Part shown: piece by piece, positions 35,532-47,300 of the stretch | How positions within the stretch are numbered: position 1 is the first letter of the stretch | How the letters are laid out: every line of letters begins with the position of its first letter | Origin: Liolophura sinensis | Lineage: Eukaryota; Mollusca; Polyplacophora; Chitonida; Chitonidae | Direction of reading: 5' to 3' | Length of the DNA: 64,000 nt | Assembly: GCF_032854445.1 (NCBI RefSeq) | Contig: NC_088306.1 | Location: forward strand, 21,921,764 to 21,985,763 | Notes under the pieces: model-generated | Databases searched by the model: none | What the model was told of the DNA's origin: nothing | The model's input: the letters and a program-made list of their open reading frames with translations, nothing else | Position numbers and translations under genes: made by a program

Positions 35532-37988
35532 GGATGTATGTACAATATAACATTATATTTCTGCGAGTCGATCACTCTAACATTATACACCTATGTACAG
35601 AAGCTTCAGCTAAAGCAGTAACTCGCATGCCACTACAGACCAAGCAAATGGGAAGCTGTTCATGAGTTGTACGTGTGCACTATGACACTTCAGTTTAGTA
35701 GCAAAGCTACCAAAGAGCCCGCCTGTAGAAGACACAATGTATGCAAAACTTCAGTTCAATAAATGAAGTACTGAATTTTAAAATTTGGTACTTAATATGC
35801 ACACAGTGCTTCAGCAATGGAACATCCCCATCTGTGTCACTGTACTATACATGTATGCAAAACCTCAGTTCAATACATGCAGTACTTTTTGAAATACCAC
35901 CCTCTAACATTTCCTTTAACAAGGATTCTAATACACAATATACCAATTTGGAAATTTTGTAATTTATGGCATTTAATATGCTCACAGTGAATTAACGATA
36001 GACCATCCCAATATGACATAAGCTATGCCTGTACTTTGCACAAGCGAGCTAAAAACATGGTGTAACCAATACTTTACAAGCAGAAATGGTTCAGCTAATT
36101 TATCAAGAAGAAAAACATGGAAGAGTGGTAAAACAAAAACAGCTGCCAGAGAAAGTGTTTTAAATGTACTGGTGTTATATGATGGTACTAAGATTTTCAT
36201 CACAAATGTGAACAGATATTTTTATCTTTCGTTGCAGCTTCAATGGTCAGCGTATCTCAAAGAATGTAGGCCTTCTACAACCACAACAACAAATGGGCAT
36301 ACCAGTACAATGAAATCGGTATCTAATACGCAACAAATAGCTCTTGATGAGATCGGGTGACTGCATATGAACGATCATCCAACTTCTTTTCTCCTCTTAC
36401 ACATACAACAGAACAATGTACAACAAAATATTTACCTACAACTTAAATCAGGGCAACACCTTAGACTTATGTTCATATTAACTATGAAAGTATATTTTTC
36501 TGGTGGTTCATGCCACGATCTTCGTTTATCATTTTCAGTCGGATAAAAAATGGAACCCAATGGATGGGTAGTATGTGACCTATTCAGTCTACACTGTAGC
36601 AGAACAAGACCCGGAACAAGATAATCAAAAATCTCTAAATTACCATTAAATTGTCATCCTAATACCTGAATGAACCTCAATAGGGGAATTCCGAGCCTGA
36701 ACTATTTTTAAAGTATCGCCCTCAAAACTCCTTCGGCACAATGCAACCTGCCAGAATTGTCAGGCAACTCCTTTTGATTACAATAATTATAATATGGGCA
36801 TTAGAAAAGAAAGTTTCCTAAAAAGGTAGAGTAGATGAAGACAACTGAGGAACGGAACATCTGTGAACTTTTGACCTTTAGCAACAAAAGAGTTTCATCC
36901 CAAAACTCCCCCAGTACACGATGTGGATTTCTAAGGGATACAGAGCCAAGCCTCATTGGCTGGCAACAAAGATAACAGATCCTGGGTTTAAGTGTCTATC
37001 AAACTAAGGTCACAAACTGTACACAATGAATATAAAATCTACAGAAACTAAAATCTAAATTTAGACTGAGCTTTGCCTACTTGATTCTGCACTGAATTAA
37101 ATCAGCAGTGATTCTGAATATCTTTCAGATCCCTAATATTGGTTGTTTCCTATAAATAATGCGTTTGAATATCTGCATTGGATCAGATCTGGGATCAAAT
37201 TACACAAAGCTAATTTTATAACTGAAACTGAGTTACAATTGAAAAACTTTGCTATAATTTCATACTCAATAGTTCAAACTAATATTGGTTCCTCGTAACA
37301 TAGCACTTACTTGAGTGTCATAAATTTACACTGATGTTTTAACTTCAGTCTTGCTATGTGGAATAGGCCTTGGCCTGCTTGAGTCAGCTAACTTACCTGA
37401 CTTAAACATAGGGTAAAGGCATGGAACAGGACACTCCTGGGCAATGGTAAAAAAACACTGAATATTCTCTCTACATATAGTTGTTAGCTGAAATCTAATG
37501 GATTTTGAAGAATATGAATGCAGGCTCACCCACGAGTGATAGGCACCTTTCCTGCATGCTTCATTTATTGGTTAAGAAAAATCAAGCCTATCACAGCCAA
37601 GGAATTTCAGACATACGTCTGGTAGGTTCCAACACCTTTTGTTTTGTTTCATAAATAAAACACTTTATATGTAAAAACTGATTTTCAATAACAAATTCAA
37701 GCCCAGAGCCAGATAATACTTCCTCCCCTATGGGGAGCTTGAGGCCAAATGGTCACATTTGGACAGGGCCCGTGTTATTTTTCAGGGGAAGAAAAGGAAC
37801 TTCAGGTTTACATAATATATTACAAATTTGCTGATTAATAATTTATCTGAAAATCTGAAGTCTCTCGATTTTACCCTGTGTGTACATCACAGACTACATT
37901 GTATCAGATCCAGAAAATGTAAGGACATTAATTCCTTGAGATTCTACCTATGAATATTTTACGCTTTAAAGCATATTAACAGTTTAGG

Positions 37989-37994
37989 TTTATT
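37989..37994 (-). terminator. Candidate IFT80 poly(A) signal
   Basis: AATAAA on the minus strand, about 125 bases after the IFT80 stop. It would give a short 3' UTR. It is the first such hexamer I see downstream of the stop. Confidence 0.45.
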
Positions 37995-38117
37995 GTGAGC
38001 CAGCGTAAGTTTATAGCTCAACCCTAATAAACGTCAAACTAAACACAATACAAGTTTAGGTTTCTGTGGGCTTGTATTCACAATGATGTCCATGTCCTGA
38101 CTTCACCCCAACACAGG

Positions 38118-38234
38118 TCATCGCATCTTACTGGCTCTTCCCGACTCTGACGAACCATGTGCCACAGGCCTCTCACGTTCTTTTTGATATTCCATCTCTA
38201 TCTTTGCATTGACCTTCTCCCAGTCTACCTCCAC
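38118..38234 (-). CDS. IFT80: IFT80 exon 19 (C-terminal)
   Basis: 39 codons with the stop. It encodes [20 protein letters not shown], matching the conserved DWEKI.AKIEMEI end of IFT80, then a short serine-rich tail. The acceptor is gatgtAG; phase 0. Confidence 0.92.
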   Translation of the reverse strand: MEVDWEKVNAKIEMEYQKERERPVAHGSSESGRASKMR

Positions 38235-41200
38235 CTACATCAAACAAACCACATCAACATTATTAAGAAACAAGCATTCTGAAAATATTGCTTTCGCAAC
38301 ATATATATCCTACAGATCTCCAGACTTGACCCATCAGAATAATATCTCTGTGTATATGCATGCCAAATTCCACAACAGAACAACAATAGGTGCAATTTTG
38401 CCACAAACCGACAAAATGGCCCAAAAAACTTGAAATTGGTCTGAAACCCATCATAGTGAAGCCATGTCAGTGTCAATTCAATATGGAAAAAGTCCGGAAA
38501 GCTGTTTCTTGATAAACTGACAGACAAGAGATAAATTCTCGAACTAGTACTGGGCCCATAACAAGGTGTTCAGCCCAACACAATTTAAGGATTATAATAG
38601 AATATAAATTGAACATTCATACTTTTTACGTATCTGTACAAAAAGAAAATGAATATTAGAACAGATACAAAACTGTGTCCATGTAGTCCTGCTTATTAAC
38701 ATGAAGTACATGTACTTGTTCACCTGTAAAAACAGTGTCTCCTCTTTAATACTAAAATTCTTCAAACCTTTTCGCATGTTTGCAAGGTGTTTATTCAACC
38801 ATATTCTGAAGGTATTATTCTATGCTGACAGATAAAATTATCGTTTTTTTCATGCCCTGAAATTGGCCAATGCAACCAATGTAGTTTTGTCTCCAAAATC
38901 AAATGGAAAATGTGTATAAATTGCACTGAAAATGACTCTTTTCATATGTGAAAAGGTGAAGGAATTAAAACAACTAAATTAATCCCATGACTGGACACAT
39001 ACCTGGCCATTTAATAGTTCAAAGCTGAACTCAGGTTTTACTGTTAACATGCACAAACTATTTTGGAAAACAAAAAATGAGTTTATTCATTGAACCCGCT
39101 ACAGTGACATGCAGAGGAAATTCTGCTTTAGCTGGGAACTAACATGTCACGTGTGGAGATATGAGATTAAATCTCTGTCTCACCACTGCGGTAAAGCCTT
39201 CAACAACAACAAACGTAAATAAAGGATACGTGAAAAGGTACCATAAAATGGAGAGTGAAAATTTTTCTCCTCTAATGCTGAGGCATATGTTTTCATGCAT
39301 ATGTATGTTTTCCGCCAATTGTCGGAAAAGCCTAGCGCCCCAAATATGGGCTCTGACCCTCAAAAACAAAGTTGTTTTGACAGCTATATTTATTGGCATC
39401 ATCACATCAGACTATTTGAGTTTCTTAGCTGACAAAGACTGGGGAGTGAGGAAAACTCTCATTTAAAGCCACACAACAAGCTCAGAAGCTTTTTTCGTAA
39501 TTTCATGTGTTATGCCACATCGTGAACTCATCGTGAATTACGAAACGAAAACCTAGTGTTTCATGTATCCTTAAGCCTGATGATCATGTGACATACCCCT
39601 TCACTGTATTGCAGGAACCTCTTATTGGTCTCTCTCTTGTCAAAGTTCTCCAGGTAGCGTGCTCTAAAGCCAAGCACAGTGTCCACATGTGTTTTGTGTT
39701 TGACCGCCAGCTCGAGTGCTCTGAAACAGTAACAGTAACGAGATGGAGGAGTTTTAGCCAAACCCAGCTGGTCTGATATTCAAGTCACCCACCTGTCCCA
39801 GTTGTACAGTTGTACATTCAGTAGAATTTCCCTCAACACCAGTCACATTCAGTCACCCACCTGTCCCAGTTGTACAGTTGTACATTCAGTAGGCTGGCTC
39901 TACACACCAGTTACATTCAGTCACCCACCTGTCCCAGTTGTACAATCAGTAGGGTTTCCCTAAAGAAACCAGTCACATTCAGTCACCCACCTGTCCCAGT
40001 TGTACCGTTGTACATTCAGTAGGTTTGCTCTACACACCAGTTACATTCAGTCACCCACCTGTCCCAGTTGTACAATCAGTAGGATTGCCCCAAACACCAG
40101 TCACATTCACATCACACATTGACTTTCAGTCATCCACCTGTCCCAGTTGTACAATTGTACATTTAGTAGGATTGCTCTAAACACCAGTCACATTCACAGC
40201 ACACACTGACCTTTGGTCACCCACCTGTCCTAGCTGTACAGATGTACATTAAGTAGGATTGCCCCAAACACCAGTCACATTCACACCACACATTAACCTT
40301 CAGTCACCCACCTGTTCCAGTTGTACAACTGTACATTCAGTAAGATTGCTCTAAACACCAGTCACATTCACAGCACACACTGACCTTTGGTCACCCACCT
40401 GTCCTAGCTGTACAGCTGTACATTAAGTAGGATTGCCCCAAACACCAGTCACATTCATATCGCACATTAACCTGCAGTCACCCACCTGTTCCAGTTGTAC
40501 AACTGTACATTCAGTAAGATTGCTCTAAACACCAGTCACATTCACAGCACACACTGACCTTTGGTCACCCACCTGTCCTAGCTGTACAGCTGTACATTAA
40601 GTAGGATTGCCCCAAACACCAGTCACATTCATATCGCACATTAACCTGCAGTCACCCACCTGTCCTACCTGTTCCAGTTGTACATTCAGTAGGCTTGCTC
40701 TAAACACCAGTCACATCCAGTCACCCACCTGTTCCAGTTGTACATTCAGTAGAATTGCCCTAAACACCTGTCACCCACCTGTCCCAGTTGTACATACAGT
40801 AGGTTTTCCCTAAACACCAGTCACATTCACATCACACATTAACCTTCAGTCACCCACCTGTCCCAGTTGTACAGTTGTACATTCAGTAGAATTGCCCTAA
40901 ACACCAGCCCAGCCTGTAAAAGGATAGCCTCAGCATCCAGAGGGTTCCCACACAGCAGAGCCATCTCTGCATTCCTAGCCTCCTTCACAGGTATTTCCTT
41001 GATATTGATGATATACTGCACTTTGCTGGCCTGAGGAAATGATAATAAATAATAGTTATAGAACAGAAATTATTAATAAACAAATGCTGTTGAATTCAAA
41101 GTTCTAGGTGATAGGATACAGAAATATATGGTGTCACTAACCTCTGTATCACACTTGTTTCAAGATAGTTATAACAGTATTGGAAGTTAAATTAATTTTT

Positions 41201-44200
41201 AAAAATGGTACCTTGTAGTAGTAAGGTCTAATAAGCACTGATGTGAATAGTTATTCACTGCTTGTAAGAGGACTCTAACAAACAAACAAGCCGTTCCCAT
41301 CTGGCATGGTACATGTAGCTCTCTAGGGTGGAGGGACCAGACAAACTAAGTTGTGAGTTCAAGTCTCACTTGAGCCAGTCTTTTCACTGGTCTCGAGACA
41401 GTTATTTCACTGTCGGAAATTCAATATACACTGATGTATTCCCTGATGATGAGGGCAACAGCTTGATATACTATGATGCCTTTTGGACACCTGGGCTGCT
41501 ATGGCCTAGTGGCTAGCATGCTGGCTACCTCTCCGGGCCATACGTGGTAAGGTCTGTAAGCAGCGTGCGGATGGTTGTGGGTTTCCCCCGGGCTGTGCCA
41601 GCATTCTTCCCGTCATAATGCTGGTTGTCGTCTTAAAAGTGAAATATTCTTAAGTACGATGTAGAAAAACAAACAAATAAACCACAAAAAAAATATCTGA
41701 TACCTAAGCTCAAAAAGTTTCAGTTCACAAAGCAAAAGTTGAATTGCTTACAATGGAATGCATCCTAAATGAATAAACTCACAACAGAACCTCCCCCCAT
41801 TTAGTAATGGTAAATGTGGCAAAAAAAAAAAAAAAAATAAATAAAAAACAGAAGAAAAGAACATTCTGGGCTTTTCTCACAACATTCTGGGCACAGAGCA
41901 GTGACTGTGGCATTGATTTTTTTTTTTTTTTTTTTTTTTTTTGATTGGTGTTTTACGCCGTACTCAAGAATATTTCACTTATACGACAGCAGCCAGCATT
42001 ATGGTGGGTGGAAACCGGGCACAGCCCGGGGGAAACCCACGACCATCCGCAGGTTGCTGGCCAACCTTCCCACTTACAGCCGGAGAGGAAGCCAGCATAA
42101 GCTGGACTTGAACTCACAGCGACCGCATTGGTGAGAGGCTCCTGGGTCATTACGCTGCGCTAGGGCGCTAACCGACTGAGCCACGGAGGCCCCCTGTGGC
42201 ATTGAAAGTTGGATTCAAACTCGTAGTCGTTTTCGTATGACTGAAAAATTGTTAAGTACGATGTTAAACCCCAAGCACATGTACTCAAACTCGAAGACTC
42301 TGCCAGTTATTCCCCTGCCCTCTGTCTTACCTCACATATAGCAGCATAAGCAACCTCTGCTGTGGCCAGGTCTTTAGCATATGAAGCCATGGCAGCCAGG
42401 CACGCCCACAACACATCATCCTGGTGATCAAAAACTTAACAGTTAGGAATTAAATTGATGTATTTGATGAACGTTTCATACACCAGACAAAATGACTTTC
42501 ATTCCAGTCTGTGTGCTAGCAAAAAAAAGGTTAATAAACATTAACTTGATTTACACATGTTTGCAAACAATAGTTTACAAACAGAACAGGAACCTCCTGC
42601 AGTTTCATGGCTTCCAAACAGTCTTCACAACTTGTTTTCAGCTTCTGCTAGAGTGCTGATCAGTTTTGGGACAACAATGTTTGTAAAAGTCATGAATAAA
42701 TGGTGAGCTTTCTGTGGTACTGTTTTTTTTTTACAGGGTACTTTGTTCGGATGACCTTTTCCTTTATGACATTTATTTACCTCTAATAATGCACTTTTGG
42801 GTCAAAAATAACATCGTTCTCATGAAGAAGGTTTGAAGGAAGTCACAAAAAGTCGCCACAGTGCAGGAAAAGTACTCATTACAATTCAAAATGTTGTTGG
42901 AAGACCAAATAACCTTTTCCTATTAACCGTGTGAAATTTGGTCACCTTTGTTTTTAGATTAGTATGTACTTACAATACTTTCGTCGTCATATGACTGAAA
43001 AATTGTTGAGAACGACGTTAAACCCCAAGCACTCACTCACTCACTTACAATACTAAAAATATGTGGTGTCTGGATGCACCATACAATATGCTTTCTATTT
43101 CTTAATTACTAGTAATTGATTTTTTGCAGTGCCACCTACTCAAAAATTAATACATTACTACATCTAAAACAAATGGAAGTACTTTCCCTTTGTCTATCTA
43201 CATGCAACAGACAAGTGAGCCATGCCTAAAACTGTTTCAAAATTTGGGCTTTACCATTTTCCTACACAAAACGGTAAATAAATTATAAAACATCCAATGA
43301 ATACTTTTGTGGAATTATGTAGGGTACTATATGTAATACTCTAACAACATGAACAAAACATATTACCCTAATTTCTCAGCCTTTACACATAGGAAAGAGC
43401 AACTTTCAGGGCAATTTACACACACACACTCATCAATTTGATTTTGAAGACAAACCTACATTGGTTGGATTGACCAGTGTCCTGTCTTTACAAAAAGTAT
43501 AATTTTATCAGTCAACACAGAAAAATGCAGTGAGAATATGCTTGAATAAAGACCTTACAAACATGTGAAAATGTTGAAGGATTGCAGTAAGCTGTGTCTG
43601 AGTTTGAAAAAAAATTCCGACAATAAATTTCTGCATGTACAATGTATATTCTCCAGTTGGCGTGTACATATATTCTTGAATTGGAACATATATTGCGTAA
43701 TTAACAAACCCTCTTTCCAGAAGTGGACACTTTCCATTACTGGACAATTAATAATTCACCATACAAGCCTACACAAATTACGTCTTCCCTCTCTAAAAAG
43801 CATTTCAATTGCCCTTTTATTTGATTTTTATCTTTATTCATCAGACTGGAATTAGAAGCAGGATGCTATCACTGAAACACTCAGCACTTAATAGCATGCA
43901 TAGCAGTAGAGCTACACATAATTACCAGACTCACTGAATGTAGATAGACTGACAAGGATGTACAGACGGGCACTTCTTAAAGGTGTCAAATTGCAAAATT
44001 AATCTTCCACCTTTTACAAGATGACTGCCACTTTCATGATAATTAAATATTAACAGTTCTATCACGCTCTCACTTTCTTTCTGTCCAAGTACACTCTTTA
44101 AAAAGAAACAGCAAAGCACCGTTTTCTGCTGACAGTAAAAGAACCAGTCCAAGTAAGCCGTTGCAATTTTCATGACTTTCTGTATATTTTGACACATTCT

Positions 44201-44280
44201 GATAAGATCATACCTTAGACACATCCATATTTCAAACAATTTAAGAACTTAAGGAAAAAGTTTTTGAATATATGTTTTTC

Positions 44281-44335
<55 letters not shown>

Positions 44336-47300
44336 TTTATAATACTTCTGATGGCTGGTATGTTTGTAAACTTGATAAAATCACAAACTAATTATTTAAC
44401 AGATTTTAAAATTTTTTGAAAAGCTATGTCATCAGATGATTTTCAGCCACTTTGTTTGATGATCAGATGAAGACAAAAACTAACATAGACCACACACTAT
44501 TCTATCTTTGCAACCTGGTCACATACCAAAAGAAATCTACAGTATTTGTAACCATGACAATCGGATCTGTATTTGGTTTGTCTGTCTGTTGGGTGGTCAA
44601 TGTTTGACGTCCTATCATTTAACTTGAGCCATTCAGTTTACAAAAGATCTGAGTGTACAGTGACATTGACCTTCAGCATTAGTTGACACCAAAAAGCATG
44701 TGAACAGGAAAATGTAAAATCTTGATAGAAAGCGTACATGAACAAAAAAAAAAAACAACAGAAAACAAATAAAAAAACCAAAAAAAAAAACCACCCACAC
44801 ACAGAGAAGAGAATGAAAACCTATGGCCAAGTCCAACAGTAACTCTCCAGTAAGTAAATCACTTCATATTATGGCACACAATTTTTGCCAGGTATCAAGA
44901 AACACCCCGGCCAAAATCACAGCTAAAGCAAGCCAGATATAACACATGCCTTCTTGTCCAAGACTGAGTGGCCTTCCAGGAGAACCCATTAGATAAAGTG
45001 GCAAGCATGGCACAGTGTTCACGTGGCTATGGAACTGCGTTGATCTTTTGGCAGGACATAAGCATAGTTTTACCTTGACAAAGCGACACAGTCTGACAGC
45101 ATCGCTCCAGCGGGCTGAGGACACATAGTCATGGAGGATGGCTGGGTAAGGGGAGACTAATGTGCTGACAAGTGAACCCTCTGCACGACGAATGATCAAG
45201 TGATTACCTACGAAGTTCACAAGCTGGGGATTCTTCCCAAATTCACTGGAGAAAGAGAGAAACAAAAATCTGATGCTAATTCACTTTGGCACAAGTCTAT
45301 TCCTTTTAACACCTTAAAATTAGGGACAAAAGTACATTCCAGCTTTTCAAGAAGAATACTTTCATCAGTATCATAGTTGACTACTGTCTTCTTGCGTACA
45401 GCGTAAATGTGGTTAAATTTAGAAAGTATGTTTTAGCGATTTTTTTTAACTCAAACAATGTTTTACCTATTACGAAACACACACACTTTTTTAGAATGCA
45501 TGTTTGATAACTTGAACATTTTTCAAAATAAATACATAGCATTTATATATATATACATAAGACATCACACGGTGGTTTGCTAAACTATTTTACCTTGCAT
45601 CTTTGACAAACAGTGTCTTTGGCAGAATGTCTTTGTCGACGTAGACAGCATTAGGATAATACCAAACAGTAAACTTGTTATCTGTCAGGGCTGAGAGCAT
45701 GTTTGTGCTGTCATTCCAGCTCAAGGAATGCACCATCGTACCTGTATATGTACAACACAGATTGACTGACTGATTGACGGACAGAATGCATGTTTGTGCT
45801 GTCAACTGTATAAATACAAGATTGACTGATTGATCAAATGCGTGTTTGTGCTGTCATTCCATATCAGGGAATGCACCACCATACCTGTATATGTACAAGA
45901 TAGATTGATAGAAAACATCTTTGTGATTTCATCTGCATAAATTCAAAATTGATTGATTGATTGATCGAATGCATGGTTGTGCGGTTATTCCAGCTCAGGG
46001 AACTGTACCAGTATAAAAAGGATATTGATTGACTGTGTCACTAACAAGCAAACAAAGCGAATACCATATATCACATAACATTACGACAAAGCTATACTTA
46101 GTTGATTTAATATTTTCCCTTGAAAAAGAAAACTGATTGTTTTTGAGCCTGATCTCTCTCTGCACAAGAAGAACAGAAACACGAGGGCACCACATGAAGA
46201 TTGTGAATTGTGAGAAATACATGTACACAGCCGTGGAAAAAAAAGAAATTTAGATATATTTGAACTTATTATGGAAAATGAAAACGTAAAACGAAAAATA
46301 AATCCGTGTTTCTTGGAAACGCCTGTGTTTCATTCTGACCTAGTTTGATGATTTTCCTGTCCGTGCCGAATACCCTGACAGAGGTGATGTACAGGTCTCT
46401 GTTCTTGTCCACGATCACAAGTCGTCTCTCGTTGGAGGTGCCACACTGGTCCAGAGCTATCTCCATCACCTCTAACTGACAACAACATACAACTTGTACG
46501 ATTACTTTGGTTTTCATTTATCACTTTCAGAGTTGACAAATTAACTTGATGGATTCAACAAGTTTTGAATTTCTGAACCGTCCATTTTAAAAACCATGTG
46601 AGATGCTGTTAGTGTCTTACTCTTTTTTTCCCTTATTAAAATAATTTAAAGGGCTTCTGATCCTTGCTCAACACCCCGTCCCTGAATTTAATTAATGGCA
46701 ATGGAAATGGGTTGAGGAAACTATCCACCTTTGACAAGTTAGTGACAAACTTTCAAACTCACTTTAATACTGACTTGCAAGCCATGTTGGTAGAACAAAT
46801 GCCCCATGTGTGCCGTTGGTTGCTTACTGTCACAACAACAGTCACTGACAAGGAGCGCTTAAGGACTTCTGCCATGGTTCTCAGGATAACTAGCACATGT
46901 ATTACCTCATCTTGGTTTTCTATGGTGTGGCCAACTTCCTTCATCCAAACACATTTACACAAAACACCAATCACATGAATATCATTTTAGACATCTTATG
47001 AAACTTATGAAAAATGACCTCAATATACATATGTTGTACTTAACCCTTTTTCATATGTGTGTATATATACTGTGTGTTCTTGTGGCAGGGCAAGTTCATG
47101 CTGCCAAGGTGCTGCCACCACTGAGGCATCTTGCTGAAGACACCACACATCATACAGCAACAAGTACCATTTATAAAGTTTTTGGTGTGACCCAACCCAG
47201 GTTTGATCCCAATCTCCAGACTTCGAGGAAAATTCTGTAACCATTGACAAACTCTCTACTGAAGGAATCTTACTGGTTTCTGTAACTAGGAGTAAAATGT

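Larger units (their letters stand above)
22700..37960. other. Intergenic region between convergent MBNL and IFT80
   Basis: No gene is recognised on either strand. ORFs of up to 131 codons (for example 30915-31310 and 31625-31960, minus) have no family motif I know. The region holds SINE copies, three inverted-repeat elements, a degenerate array (33480-34930), a poly-purine A/G run (about 31428-31470) and an imperfect two-fold repeat of about 110 bases (35736-36010). Parts with none of these, such as 23280-25590, 27470-28240, 28370-29680, 29810-32740 and 36010-37960, look like ordinary unique DNA. Confidence 0.5.
42421..45073 (-). other. IFT80 intron 15, 2.7 kb
   Basis: It holds a family E SINE tail fragment (42975-43047), an inverted-repeat family A copy (43371-43583) and an AT microsatellite (44286-44335). 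The remainder is unremarkable. Confidence 0.65.

Noticed and set aside
36025-36360. 111-codon plus-strand ORF whose second half follows a good acceptor (tttcgttgcAG at about 36237)
   Set aside because: The segment after the acceptor (QWSAYLKECRPSTTTTTNG) matches no family I know and no partner exons are visible; kept only as a weak possibility.
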